Source: Nitrososphaeraceae archaeon
GTDB lineage: Archaea; Thermoproteota; Nitrososphaeria; Nitrososphaerales; Nitrososphaeraceae
Direction of reading: 5' to 3'
Assembly: GCA_031316115.1 (NCBI GenBank)
Contig: JALDRC010000001.1
Location: 514,626 to 578,625, forward strand
Length of the DNA: 64,000 nt
Under the pieces are notes generated by a model. The model made no database searches, had not been told where the DNA came from, and worked only from the letters and a program-made list of their open reading frames with translations. Position numbers and translations under genes: made by a program. Shown piece by piece: positions 1 through 8,441 of this stretch. Position 1 is the stretch's first letter. Every line of letters starts with the position of its first letter.

Positions 1-2
1 GA

Positions 3-545
3 AGTGGAAGTGAAGAACATCCAACTCAAGCAATGTTAGACCTATATACAATATTGAAAGAGAAGGGTAGAATTAATAATTTGACTATTGGGATAGTAGG
101 AGATTTAAAGTATGGAAGAACAATTTACTCACTTTTATATGGTTTGAAAAATTATCAAGTAGACATCTATCTAATTTCACCTCCTACGTTGAGTGTTCGA
201 AGTGAATCAATTTATGAAATTCGTAACAAAATAAACATAAAACAAGAGAATTATTTAGATGAGGTCATCAAAAAGTTAGATGTATTATATGTCACGAGAA
301 TTCAGAAGGAACGGTTTCCAGATACCCAAGAGTATGAAAAAGTAAAGGGAACGTATAAAATTGACGATAAAATCTTAGAGAATACAAAGACTGATTTATC
401 AATCATGCATCCATTGCCCAGATTGGATGAAATATCACATTTAGTAGATAATTCTCCAAAGGCTATCTATTTCAAACAAGCCGCATATGGCAAAGAATTA
501 AGAGCTGCGTTGTTAACTGTAATTTTAAATGAGTGTCCTTTTTAG
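3..545 (+). CDS. pyrB: Aspartate carbamoyltransferase catalytic subunit, 3' part (partial)
   Basis: Catalyses carbamoyl phosphate + aspartate to carbamoyl-aspartate in pyrimidine synthesis. The open frame runs in from the window edge: frame 3 reads SGSEEHPTQAMLDLYTI before the track's Met at 33, so that Met is internal and the gene is truncated only by the window. Visible family motifs are HPTQA (carbamoyl-phosphate side), the second-domain start IGIVGDLKYGRT, and HPLPRLDEIS, which closes over the active site. The end YFKQAAYGKELRAALL fits the family C-terminus. No regulatory subunit (pyrI) lies directly downstream; the next gene is convergent nrdJ. Identification is secure. Confidence 0.93.
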   Translation, partial: SGSEEHPTQAMLDLYTILKEKGRINNLTIGIVGDLKYGRTIYSLLYGLKNYQVDIYLISPPTLSVRSESIYEIRNKINIKQENYLDEVIKKLDVLYVTRIQKERFPDTQEYEKVKGTYKIDDKILENTKTDLSIMHPLPRLDEISHLVDNSPKAIYFKQAAYGKELRAALLTVILNECPF

Positions 546-617
546 GAGATTTGTATTAATTCTTGTATAAAAAAAATTAGTAGATCTCTTAAAAATTTAG
601 GGATTCGAAGTTACATA

Positions 618-3314
618 TTAACCAGAAACACAACTACTAAATCCACATTCTATACAGATATTGCAGCCTTCTGTAATTATAAGTTTGGATTTACAAGATG
701 GGCATATTTCACATTCTTCGATTTGTATAGTTTTTTGTAATAATTCGTTACTCTTGTGAAAATTTGAAGTGATCAAATCGTCTTGTTCTTCGGAATTCAA
801 TACTTTGAATAATTTACCAATATGCTGAACTATATAAGGTTCATTTATATTAGAAATAATATATTCAGTAACATAATCACTAGGTTTTACAATAAAGGAT
901 TTTTCTAATGTATTGTTTCCTGTAATATGTAAAACTTGTTCATGTCTTGATCCATCCCTATAAACCGTAACGCCTTTTAAACCTAATTCATGAGAGAGTA
1001 AATATGCAGATTTTACATCTTCGACTGTAACATCTCCTGGCATATTTATCGTTTTTGCAATCGCATTACTAATCCATTTCTGCCATATAGATTGAGCCAT
1101 AATGTGATCTGTCCAATGTATATCTATTGCCGTTGTAAAAATTGATTGTATAAACTGTGGAATTTCTCTGATGCCACGAACAGAACCATAGTTATTTGCT
1201 ATTTTCGTTAGAATTTCATCATTATAGAGACCATTTTCCTTTAATACATTTTCAAAGATTTTATTTGTATAAAAAAATCTACCGACAGTAACACGTTTTT
1301 CAAAAACTAATGCGAAAACTGGTTCAACACCATTAGAACAGTCGGCTATCATAGAAAGGGTTCCTGTTGGAGCAATAGTGGTAGTCCAAGAATTTCGAAT
1401 CCCGAATTTTTGTATTTTTCCGATTAAAGAATCCCAGTCATAGAAATGATTTTCCTTCGGTACTTCATAATAGCCAGCAACTGGGATTTTTCCATGGATA
1501 TATTCAGTTTCTTGAAATAAGGAAAACGGACCTCTAGATTTTGCAATAGCAACACTTTCCTCCATGCTATAATAACTCAATGTCTCCGAAAGTTTATTCA
1601 TAAATTCATAGCCTTCTTTAGAGGCATATGGAATTTTTAACAAAAATAGTAGATCTGCAATTCCCATTATTCCTAATCCTATTCGCCTTGTGAGCTTTGT
1701 ATTATATTCGATCTCTTTTACTGGATACTTGTTTAGATCTATTACATTATCAAGAAATCTTGATGCTAATCGTATAGTTTGTTCGTATCTATGCCAATCG
1801 AATTCAAACATCCCATCTGCTTTTCTTTTAACAAAATTTGCTAGATTTATTGAACCAAGATTACATGATTCGTATGGATATAATGATTGTTCTCCACAGG
1901 GATTTGTAGCTCTTAATGGTCCATTCTTAGCTTTTATGCACGGATTATACTTATTTACATTATCCAAGAATATCACACCTGGTTCGGCACTTTTCCATGC
2001 GCTATGAGATATGAGATCCATTAATTGATGGGAATCAATATGTTTTATAGGTTCTTGAGTCCTTGGATTTTTAAGGGTATATTTTGTACTATTTTTATTT
2101 ATCAACGAGTTCCAAAAATCATCCCATAACCCTACACTTACGTTAAAGTTTTCGAATACTCCTGGTTTTGTTTTTGCAGTTATGAATTTTTCAATATCAG
2201 GATGCCATGCTTCTAATATACCCATATTAGCTCCTCTTCTTTTACCTCCCTGTTTTACTACATCAGTAATCGTATCAATAATTCTCATAAATGATGCTGG
2301 ACCGGATGCTACACCCGAGGTAGATGCCACTATATCACCCTCAGGTCTCAAATCAGAATAATTGATTCCTACTCCACCTCCTGATTTGAAAATCATGGCT
2401 GCATCTGATGATGTTTTCATGATCATCTCCATATCATCAGGCATATCCAAAACAAAACATGCCGAAAGTTGTCCCAGTCTTGCTCCAGAATTCATTAAAG
2501 TTGGTGTATTGGGAAGAAAATCTTTTGAAACCATCAGTTCAAAATATTCTCTAATTTTTTCCTCGTATGAAACAAATTTACCTTGCACAATTAATTTCAA
2601 TAGTTCCTTGAATGGTACTTTCATTTGTCCTTTTATTGCTAGTTCTATGTACAACCTTACCAGAGATTCAAAGTGATATTTGTTGAGATAGTAATCGCCA
2701 ATTTTTAATTTTAGATCGAATTCATTGATTTTATCGTAGTATTTTTCAGCCTCTTGAACATTTTGATTGTATCCACCTGCCAAAGTGAAGAGAAAAGGAT
2801 CATGAAGAATATCTGATATTGAAACAAGTATTGCCACTCGCTCGAACATTTCTTTTGGACCTTCAATAATATCATTATTGTCATCACGTAAAAGATAACG
2901 AGAAGATAAAACACGTAGTGAATTTATATCAAAAGACTTGTCAACTTCATCTAAATCTTTTTTATTAAGGATTTTTATTTTATCCTCTCTAATTTTTCGC
3001 CTTTCATGTCTGTATAATATATAGGATTTAGCAGTATCTGCCAAACCATCTTCTATAAGAATTGACTCTACTATATCTTGTACATCTTCAACACTTGGTA
3101 TCAATAACTTATCAAAAGAATTTCGAGTAATTTTTTCCAAGACTTTTTGGGTTAAAGTCTCTGCTAATTGAAAATCTGGTTTTCCAGTTGCAATTAATGC
3201 CTTGTAAATAGCATGTGAAATTTTTGATTCATCAAAGTTAACAACTCTGCCATCTCTCTTTTTTATTTGAAAAATAGATTTATTTCTAGATTTATCTATT
3301 TCTGTTACTCCCAT
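618..3314 (-). CDS. nrdJ: Adenosylcobalamin-dependent (class II) ribonucleotide reductase
   Basis: Reduces ribonucleotides to deoxyribonucleotides using a B12-derived thiyl radical. It is 898 aa. An N-terminal ATP-cone (about residues 15-105, IKKRDGRVVNFDESKI) provides allosteric control. The barrel follows, with a redox cysteine in LSACFVLDMP (C286), the radical motif NPCGEQ (C473), the partner cysteine in ESCNLGSINLA and the loop TIAPTGTLSMIADCSNG. The C-terminus carries two CxxC pairs (CEICPSCK, CNICIECG), as in the reducing tail of class II enzymes. It follows the HTH/ATP-cone gene on the same strand with a 175-bp gap that contains its own promoter-like sequence. B12 dependence fits thaumarchaea, which make cobalamin. 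Confidence 0.95.
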   Translation of the reverse strand: MGVTEIDKSRNKSIFQIKKRDGRVVNFDESKISHAIYKALIATGKPDFQLAETLTQKVLEKITRNSFDKLLIPSVEDVQDIVESILIEDGLADTAKSYILYRHERRKIREDKIKILNKKDLDEVDKSFDINSLRVLSSRYLLRDDNNDIIEGPKEMFERVAILVSISDILHDPFLFTLAGGYNQNVQEAEKYYDKINEFDLKLKIGDYYLNKYHFESLVRLYIELAIKGQMKVPFKELLKLIVQGKFVSYEEKIREYFELMVSKDFLPNTPTLMNSGARLGQLSACFVLDMPDDMEMIMKTSSDAAMIFKSGGGVGINYSDLRPEGDIVASTSGVASGPASFMRIIDTITDVVKQGGKRRGANMGILEAWHPDIEKFITAKTKPGVFENFNVSVGLWDDFWNSLINKNSTKYTLKNPRTQEPIKHIDSHQLMDLISHSAWKSAEPGVIFLDNVNKYNPCIKAKNGPLRATNPCGEQSLYPYESCNLGSINLANFVKRKADGMFEFDWHRYEQTIRLASRFLDNVIDLNKYPVKEIEYNTKLTRRIGLGIMGIADLLFLLKIPYASKEGYEFMNKLSETLSYYSMEESVAIAKSRGPFSLFQETEYIHGKIPVAGYYEVPKENHFYDWDSLIGKIQKFGIRNSWTTTIAPTGTLSMIADCSNGVEPVFALVFEKRVTVGRFFYTNKIFENVLKENGLYNDEILTKIANNYGSVRGIREIPQFIQSIFTTAIDIHWTDHIMAQSIWQKWISNAIAKTINMPGDVTVEDVKSAYLLSHELGLKGVTVYRDGSRHEQVLHITGNNTLEKSFIVKPSDYVTEYIISNINEPYIVQHIGKLFKVLNSEEQDDLITSNFHKSNELLQKTIQIEECEICPSCKSKLIITEGCNICIECGFSSCVSG

Positions 3315-3349
3315 ACAACAACTCGCCTTTCAATTTTTAAAAATCTTTG

Positions 3350-3393
3350 TTATTTATAAAAATTTTGATTTAAAGTATTTTGATAAAAATACT
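3350..3393 (-). promoter_or_regulatory. nrdJ promoter: TATA-like box with upstream palindrome
   Basis: On the minus strand a TATA-like TTTTTATAAATA (about 3350-3361) lies about 36-47 bp before the nrdJ ATG. Directly upstream of it is a perfect 8-bp inverted repeat AGTATTTT-GATA-AAAATACT (3374-3393). That position, just upstream of the TATA/BRE, is where an archaeal regulator would act. Function is inferred. Confidence 0.4.
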
Positions 3394-3489
3394 AGTTTTT
3401 TTATTCAGAGAATGCTTATAAGTATCTCTTACAGCGGATTTTGATGTTTTAAACTGAGTTTATATTATATGATAGCTTTTTCTCATAAA

Positions 3490-5628
3490 CTATGTATATA
3501 AGATAGAGATTTTTTGAGAACCGCAACTCTGACAAATTTTCATTTCCGCCTTCTCTGATCTCGCTCCACAAGTGGTGCATAGGGATAACGTACTACGTAA
3601 ATGAACAAAAGGGAAGTTGAGAGAAAATTCAATGACCTTTGTAACATCGTTCTCGGAAGTGATATCATTGATATCTAGATCAATAGATAGATTGCCTTGT
3701 AAAATATCTGCTACGGTAGAATAATGATCTAGTAATAGGTCCATAGAGAAATTATTAGAGATAATATCAGTTCCTTTAATTTGAAAACCTTCTGAATAAT
3801 TTTCACCTTCGATATTAGCATGGTTATCAGATATAGTAACTGATTTACCATATTTTTCATCGTCTAAGTTTTTGAATCTAGTTGAACTTTCATCTTTTAA
3901 TATGGTTACGCCGATTCTAGAATCTGGTATTCCTTTAGTTTGTTCTTTTATTATATCGCTAGCAGTTTGGATAACTTTACATAGGATATTGTTTCCCTCC
4001 TTTCCAACGTTATAACCTAAAATATTATAAATGGACTCGTTAATACCCACTAAATTTATTAAAGTAAACATCTGACCAGTTTCAAGATTAGAAGTATTTT
4101 TTGAAATGAGCGGAATGTTTCCTTTCTGTATACTGTTGGAAATAATATTTTTACGCTGAATAATGATAGATAATAATGGTTTAAGTAGTAATGCTAGTTT
4201 TGCTCTAAAATATGTTTCATCATTATTTGATTGATAAGCTATACGTGGAAGATTTATTGAAAGAGACTGAAGTGTAATCATGGGAGAATCATTTGTAGAA
4301 AAAGATTTAGCAAGACCATATCTACCTCTTATTTTATTTTGAGAAAACGAGATTATTCCACCCAGTCTAGAAATTTTTGAAGCTTGATCAATATATTGAT
4401 AGATTTTGTTTTTGTTGTTGTATGTAATCGATAAACCAATATTAGGAATTGGAGTATTTTCTACATACCTTTTGTAACCTGATAGGATACCATCTATTAT
4501 ATGAGAATCAATCTCTTCAATAATGATAGGGAACGTAATAAATGGGGAAGATGTTCCAAAAGTAGAAATTGAAGAAGATAGAAATAGTAATTTGTAAACT
4601 CTATTTTCCAGGCTGTTATCTGATGTTAGATTTTTTTCAAGGTATTTAGGTAAACCTTCTAGAACTATTTCCCTAGATACTTCTCGGCTCAAAAGAGAAA
4701 GAAGCAAAATTATGGATGCATCGGAGGTTTGTTCATATAACACATTTAATCGAGACGTACCTAGGTATTTTCCCTTAATCTCAGTAATATTTTTTATGAG
4801 AGAATTTATATTTGCAAAAATAGTGTCAGGTAATAAATTCCAAAACCCACTATTCCCTATATTGATTTCACCCATCAAGTGCATATCAACGATATCTTTT
4901 GGAAGGATATTGTTAAGAAGATACTCTGTGAAAATAGAAGAAGATGTTTTCATAAATAGATCAGGAATTTCTATATGAGAGAAATTCATTTCTTCCATTA
5001 TGTTAATTAAATCTATCGGAGGTAATCCTAAACGTGCAAGTTTATTCCTGTATTCATCATATCCATGTTCCACTAATACAGAATTTGTAGTTTCTCTAAT
5101 CAGAGACGAGGTTAGATATGATGTTTGAATCTTGTATATCTTATTTTCTACTTCTTCAGTTATTTTATTCGCGAGCTCTAGAGGCATATTTGCTTCTCGG
5201 ACTAACGACTGAATTATTTTATTTGAATCAAATTCTTCTATAGATGGTTTTGTTGTTCTAACATATAATTTCCCACTTTCTATTATCGATCGTTCTTCTA
5301 TCTGACGCGCAAGACTTAAAACTAATTTTCCTAGATTAGTTATAGTATACCGTCTTTCGGCTTTGTTAAGAGATACTAATGATTGTCGAAGTAATTTTCT
5401 TAAATGATAGGCGAATTTCCCAGATTCCTTTTTCGACTTGAAGCCGGCTAAGGATTTTAATTCAGAGTAAGTTAATGGACCTTTAGAATTCAAGATTCTC
5501 AGAATATCGATACGATTAGGACTGGCCATTACAGAAAATATCATCCTGACACGTCGCGAAGCAGATTCTAAAATTCCACCACGTTTTGAACTAGTCCTAT
5601 TGGAAGTTTGATATTGTACTCGCTCCAT
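3490..5628 (-). CDS. HTH + ATP-cone + degenerate NrdD-like protein, putative nrd regulator
   Basis: A 712-aa protein of three parts. (1) ArsR-like winged helix, about residues 30-110 (SPNRIDILRILNSKGPLTY). (2) ATP-cone, about 120-210 (KPSIEEFDSNKIIQSLV). (3) A long region resembling anaerobic reductase NrdD: SINLPRIAYQ, MFTLINLVGINESIYNILG, and a C-terminal zinc site C684/C687/C699/C702. It ends ten residues after the last zinc cysteine, so the glycyl-radical segment (family RVxGY-type motif) is missing. I also see no cysteine in the early motif, which reads INIGNSGFWNLLPD. It is therefore probably not a reductase. HTH plus ATP-cone next to nrdJ recalls bacterial NrdR, so I infer a dNTP/ATP-sensing transcription regulator. 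The catalogued name could be 'anaerobic ribonucleoside-triphosphate reductase-like'. Confidence 0.75.
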   Translation of the reverse strand: MERVQYQTSNRTSSKRGGILESASRRVRMIFSVMASPNRIDILRILNSKGPLTYSELKSLAGFKSKKESGKFAYHLRKLLRQSLVSLNKAERRYTITNLGKLVLSLARQIEERSIIESGKLYVRTTKPSIEEFDSNKIIQSLVREANMPLELANKITEEVENKIYKIQTSYLTSSLIRETTNSVLVEHGYDEYRNKLARLGLPPIDLINIMEEMNFSHIEIPDLFMKTSSSIFTEYLLNNILPKDIVDMHLMGEINIGNSGFWNLLPDTIFANINSLIKNITEIKGKYLGTSRLNVLYEQTSDASIILLLSLLSREVSREIVLEGLPKYLEKNLTSDNSLENRVYKLLFLSSSISTFGTSSPFITFPIIIEEIDSHIIDGILSGYKRYVENTPIPNIGLSITYNNKNKIYQYIDQASKISRLGGIISFSQNKIRGRYGLAKSFSTNDSPMITLQSLSINLPRIAYQSNNDETYFRAKLALLLKPLLSIIIQRKNIISNSIQKGNIPLISKNTSNLETGQMFTLINLVGINESIYNILGYNVGKEGNNILCKVIQTASDIIKEQTKGIPDSRIGVTILKDESSTRFKNLDDEKYGKSVTISDNHANIEGENYSEGFQIKGTDIISNNFSMDLLLDHYSTVADILQGNLSIDLDINDITSENDVTKVIEFSLNFPFVHLRSTLSLCTTCGARSEKAEMKICQSCGSQKISILYT

Positions 5629-5662
5629 TGCACCCGTTATAATGAACAGGTAATTAAAACTA

Positions 5663-5686
5663 CTTTGTAAAGTTTTTTTTACAAAG
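5663..5686. promoter_or_regulatory. Perfect 9-bp palindrome upstream of the HTH/ATP-cone gene
   Basis: CTTTGTAAA-GTTTTT-TTTACAAAG, a perfect 9-bp inverted repeat with a 6-bp spacer, lies 35-58 bp upstream of the minus-strand ATG at 5628. The size and position suit an operator for a dimeric winged-helix protein, possibly autoregulation. It could also form a hairpin, but the distance from cdvB's stop and the lack of a following U-run on that strand make a terminator less likely. Confidence 0.4.
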
Positions 5687-5750
5687 AATATAATCGATAT
5701 CTATTGATAGTTAAAGAAAGATATTTTTCTGATTAAATAATGTGTTTCAT

Positions 5751-6353
5751 TTAAATCAAAATAGGTTTTCTTTCAGAAATTTCATAATTTGAAAGCTCTT
5801 TTTTGCTATCGTCAATAATAGGTACTGCAGGAAGCCTAACCCTAGTTTGATCCTCAATCAATGTCTGCACATCATTAAGAATCGTTAATGCATCGGAATC
5901 TATCTGAAAACTTATTGGTTTACTGCTCGTTTTGATATTTGTATCGATCAATACATCACTAGTGAGGGAACTCATTTCGGCACATATCCTCTTTGTTTCT
6001 GGAACAGTATTAGAAATTTCTGTTTTTACTTCTTTAATTATATCAATCATTGGATTTAATATATACAACAGATGAGCAAATTCTGATATAGTAGAAAATC
6101 TAATCGCGATAATTTCTAAGGCAAGAGATAACTTTCGTATTGTATCTTTTATCTTTCTTATATGAACTAATTCTTGTGCAATTACCTTTGCTTTATCTTT
6201 ACCTCCATTTTTTAGGTTTAATGCTACTTTTATCGTTAATTCTTTATCATGTGTAGAAAATTTATTATCAAGTATCCTCAGTTTAGCTAGCTGAGATTGA
6301 ACTATCTTGCTTCCGTTGCTAAGTCTGGTTTCGAGTTCTGGATACTTTTCCAC
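5751..6353 (-). CDS. cdvB: CdvB-type ESCRT-III-like (Snf7) protein
   Basis: 200 aa with the helical hairpin of archaeal ESCRT-III proteins: IVQSQLAKLRILDNKF, then a charged second helix, then AQELVHIRKIKDTIRKLSLA and FAHLLYILNPMIDIIKEV, all matching CdvB homologues. The C-terminal region has RLPAVP (around residue 174), which fits an MIM2-type motif (LPxVP) that binds the MIT domain of the CdvC/Vps4 ATPase. Role: membrane remodelling and cell division. CdvA and CdvC are not in the window, so this is a stand-alone paralogue; thaumarchaea usually carry several CdvB copies. Transcribed alone, with gaps of about 100 bp on either side. Confidence 0.85.
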   Translation of the reverse strand: MEKYPELETRLSNGSKIVQSQLAKLRILDNKFSTHDKELTIKVALNLKNGGKDKAKVIAQELVHIRKIKDTIRKLSLALEIIAIRFSTISEFAHLLYILNPMIDIIKEVKTEISNTVPETKRICAEMSSLTSDVLIDTNIKTSSKPISFQIDSDALTILNDVQTLIEDQTRVRLPAVPIIDDSKKELSNYEISERKPILI

Positions 6354-6462
6354 AACACCTTTTTGATTTTTATCATGTTAAGCATAATGTTAACCAATAT
6401 AGACAATTCAATAGAATAAAGATTTACAAATTAACTAAATCACAAACTATTCACAAAGAAAT

Positions 6463-6849
6463 CTAAAGTTTGTGAAGTAAAAGGCCATGTCTTTCATCAA
6501 ATCCTATCACTTGTACCTTTGAACCTATAGGCAACTCCGATGGGAATTTAATGCCTGGAAGAAATCCAGAAACTCTAAGCGGAACTTCGTCCAAGGTAAA
6601 AACCACCCAAGCATAACTTTCAACGTCATCAAATCCTTCTGGAGGGACCGTATGGATTGTAAACGTATTCACCTTGCCAATCCCCATATATTCTACCAGA
6701 TTGAATTTGTCTCCTTGACATTTAGGGCAGTATATTGTAGTTTCTAACATTATAGATTTACAGTTTTTGCATTCTCTGGCAAGAATATTCGATTTTCTTG
6801 CCGCGGAGATAAATTTTTCCCTTAATCCAAGATGTAGAAATTCGCTCAA
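6463..6849 (-). CDS. DUF35 zinc-ribbon/OB-fold acyl-CoA-binding partner of thiolase
   Basis: 128 aa. An N-terminal helix is followed by a rubredoxin-like zinc ribbon (CKNCKSIMLETTIYCPKCQG, two CxxC pairs at about residues 26-44) and an OB-fold (VNTFTIHTVPPEGFDDV). DUF35 proteins form complexes with thiolase-like enzymes and channel acyl-CoA intermediates. It starts five bases after the thiolase stop, so the pair is co-transcribed. The exact acyl substrate cannot be read from the sequence. Confidence 0.9.
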   Translation of the reverse strand: MSEFLHLGLREKFISAARKSNILARECKNCKSIMLETTIYCPKCQGDKFNLVEYMGIGKVNTFTIHTVPPEGFDDVESYAWVVFTLDEVPLRVSGFLPGIKFPSELPIGSKVQVIGFDERHGLLLHKL

Positions 6850-6854
6850 TTTGT

Positions 6855-8012
6855 TTACTCAACTTTTTTAAAGAGATGAACTGCAGCGCTGGCACCAGTT
6901 GCACCAAAATTATGAGTCAAAGCTATTTTCGCATCGTTAATGGTTCTTTCTCCTGCCTTTCCAGTTAGTTGATCATATACTTCAGCTACCTGTCCTATTC
7001 CTGTCGCACCTATAGGATGACCCTTGGACTTTAGCCCACCTGATGGATTAATTGGAATTCTCCCTTTTCTGGAAGTAGCACCTTCTCGGATCTCTTTCGC
7101 TGCTTTGCCTTTTGGGAAAAAACCTAGATCTTCTACATCTATGATTTCCGCAATAGTAAAACAGTCATGAACTTCTGCAAAATCTACATCCTCAGGAGTA
7201 ATACCTGCCATTTTGTACGCCTGCTTTGCTGCTATAACCGTACTTGGGATAGTAGAAATATCCTCTCTTCCTTGTACGGAAGCAGGGGAGCCTCCACGTC
7301 CTGAGCCTATAACCTCAATGTATGGTCTGTTACTTTTTTTTGCAAATTCTTCATTACAAAGTATAACTGCAGAAGCACCATCTGAAAATGGACAACAATC
7401 CAACAGTTTCAGTGGTGAAGCTACAACAGGGGAATTTATTACGTCTTGGATTGTAATCCTTTTTCGCATGTGAGCTTTGGGATTTAATAATCCATTATCA
7501 TGATTTTTGACTGCCACATATGCTAAATCTTCTTCATCTGCTTTATATTTAGTCATATAATATCGAGCAATAGATGCAAATAAACCAGGAAAGGATGCAC
7601 CATTTCCTCCTTCATAGAAGAAATCAGAGCAATAAGAAAATAGCGTAGTACTTTGTGCAGTACCAGTATGAGTCACTTTCTCGACACCTACTGCAAGTAC
7701 GCAATCATAGAATCCTGCGGCTACATTAGCATATGCTTCTCTAAACATCACAGAACCTGAACCACATGCGGATTCAATAGTTAAGCCTGGTACATGAGAT
7801 ATACCAAGATTACTCATAATTACAGGTGCCATATGCACTTGTTTATCAGCTATACCAAATACATTCGAAATATACCCTGCGCCTATATCTTTTGGAGATA
7901 TACCAGCTGATTTTATTGCTTCGACCGATGCAGTCAATGCGATTTCTATTATATCCTCTTTTAACTTACCGTAATTTGTACTGCCTGCACCTAAAACACA
8001 GACCTTATTCAC
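6855..8012 (-). CDS. Thiolase-family acetyl-CoA acetyltransferase
   Basis: 385 aa, the archaeal SCPx-like thiolase type. The nucleophilic cysteine is in ESACGSGSVMFREA (about residue 82-85). The substrate-side histidine is in NPSGGLKSKGHPIGATG near the C-terminus, and the ending is ALTHNFGATGASAAVHLF. The bacterial-type C-terminal CxG catalytic cysteine is not present, which is typical of this archaeal class. Coupled with the DUF35 gene. Likely roles are acetoacetyl-CoA formation for the mevalonate pathway, or acetoacetyl-CoA cleavage at the end of the 3HP/4HB cycle; sequence alone does not decide. Confidence 0.88.
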   Translation of the reverse strand: MNKVCVLGAGSTNYGKLKEDIIEIALTASVEAIKSAGISPKDIGAGYISNVFGIADKQVHMAPVIMSNLGISHVPGLTIESACGSGSVMFREAYANVAAGFYDCVLAVGVEKVTHTGTAQSTTLFSYCSDFFYEGGNGASFPGLFASIARYYMTKYKADEEDLAYVAVKNHDNGLLNPKAHMRKRITIQDVINSPVVASPLKLLDCCPFSDGASAVILCNEEFAKKSNRPYIEVIGSGRGGSPASVQGREDISTIPSTVIAAKQAYKMAGITPEDVDFAEVHDCFTIAEIIDVEDLGFFPKGKAAKEIREGATSRKGRIPINPSGGLKSKGHPIGATGIGQVAEVYDQLTGKAGERTINDAKIALTHNFGATGASAAVHLFKKVE

Positions 8013-8164
8013 TTTAATAAATTATTTTTTGTATTATAAAAATGTTCGACAGCAATGAGCTTGAGGAGTAATATTCGTTACTGATTTTAATGATGAATAA
8101 TAGAATTAAAGATACTTTTGAGATTCATCTTTAGGTTTTTATATCTGAATCTAAATTGAATATC

Positions 8165-8266
8165 ATGACAAAGGAAAATAATAAAACCCATGCATATTCT
8201 GAAAAGCGTCATAATAGTAAAAAATTCGCCAAAATAGAAAGACGTATTAGAAAAAAACCAAGATAA
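8165..8266 (+). CDS. Small basic ORF, 33 aa
   Basis: Reads MTKENNKTHAYSEKRHNSKK... and ends RRIRKKPR. It is strongly basic, like a small nucleic-acid-binding peptide. It is too short for the ORF track and I recognise no family. It lies alone between the thiolase start and the small membrane ORF, on the opposite strand from the thiolase. Coding is plausible because it keeps a coherent charged composition in otherwise stop-rich DNA, but it is unproven. Confidence 0.4.
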   Translation: MTKENNKTHAYSEKRHNSKKFAKIERRIRKKPR

Positions 8267-8295
8267 TTATATCGTTGGTAATTATTTACTCAAGC

Positions 8296-8302
8296 TTTAT
8301 AA
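8296..8302 (+). promoter_or_regulatory. TATA box for a leaderless small membrane protein gene
   Basis: TTTATAA centred about 23 bp upstream of the ATG at 8322. This is the spacing expected of a thaumarchaeal leaderless transcript, and no Shine-Dalgarno sequence is seen. Confidence 0.4.
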
Positions 8303-8321
8303 CTAATTTTTAACAAATATA

Positions 8322-8441
8322 ATGGTGATGGGGACGGATCTAAATAAAAAGAAAAAGGCAACTAAAAAAGGTATTTTACTGACTATTATTATTGTAGCTG
8401 CAGTTGTCTTAAGTAGCTTCTTAATATATTTCATACCGTAA
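8322..8441 (+). CDS. Single-pass small membrane protein, 39 aa
   Basis: Starts MVMGTDLNKKKKATKKG, followed by one hydrophobic helix of about 20 residues (residues 18-38, ILLTIIIVAAVVLSSFLIYF) and then a stop. The Lys-rich N-terminus predicts an N-in orientation. It is below the ORF-track cutoff. A well-placed TATA box supports transcription from the first codon. No family is recognised and no neighbour on the same strand suggests a function. Confidence 0.5.
   Translation: MVMGTDLNKKKKATKKGILLTIIIVAAVVLSSFLIYFIP

Noticed and set aside
1690-2007. Plus-strand ORF inside nrdJ, and the many similar opposite-strand ORFs in rpoA, rpoB, accD and the oxidase
   Set aside because: Shadows of well-identified genes.
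3490-5628. Functional anaerobic (class III) ribonucleotide reductase
   Set aside because: The C-terminus stops after the zinc ribbon with no glycyl-radical motif, there is no activase neighbour, and it carries an N-terminal HTH.
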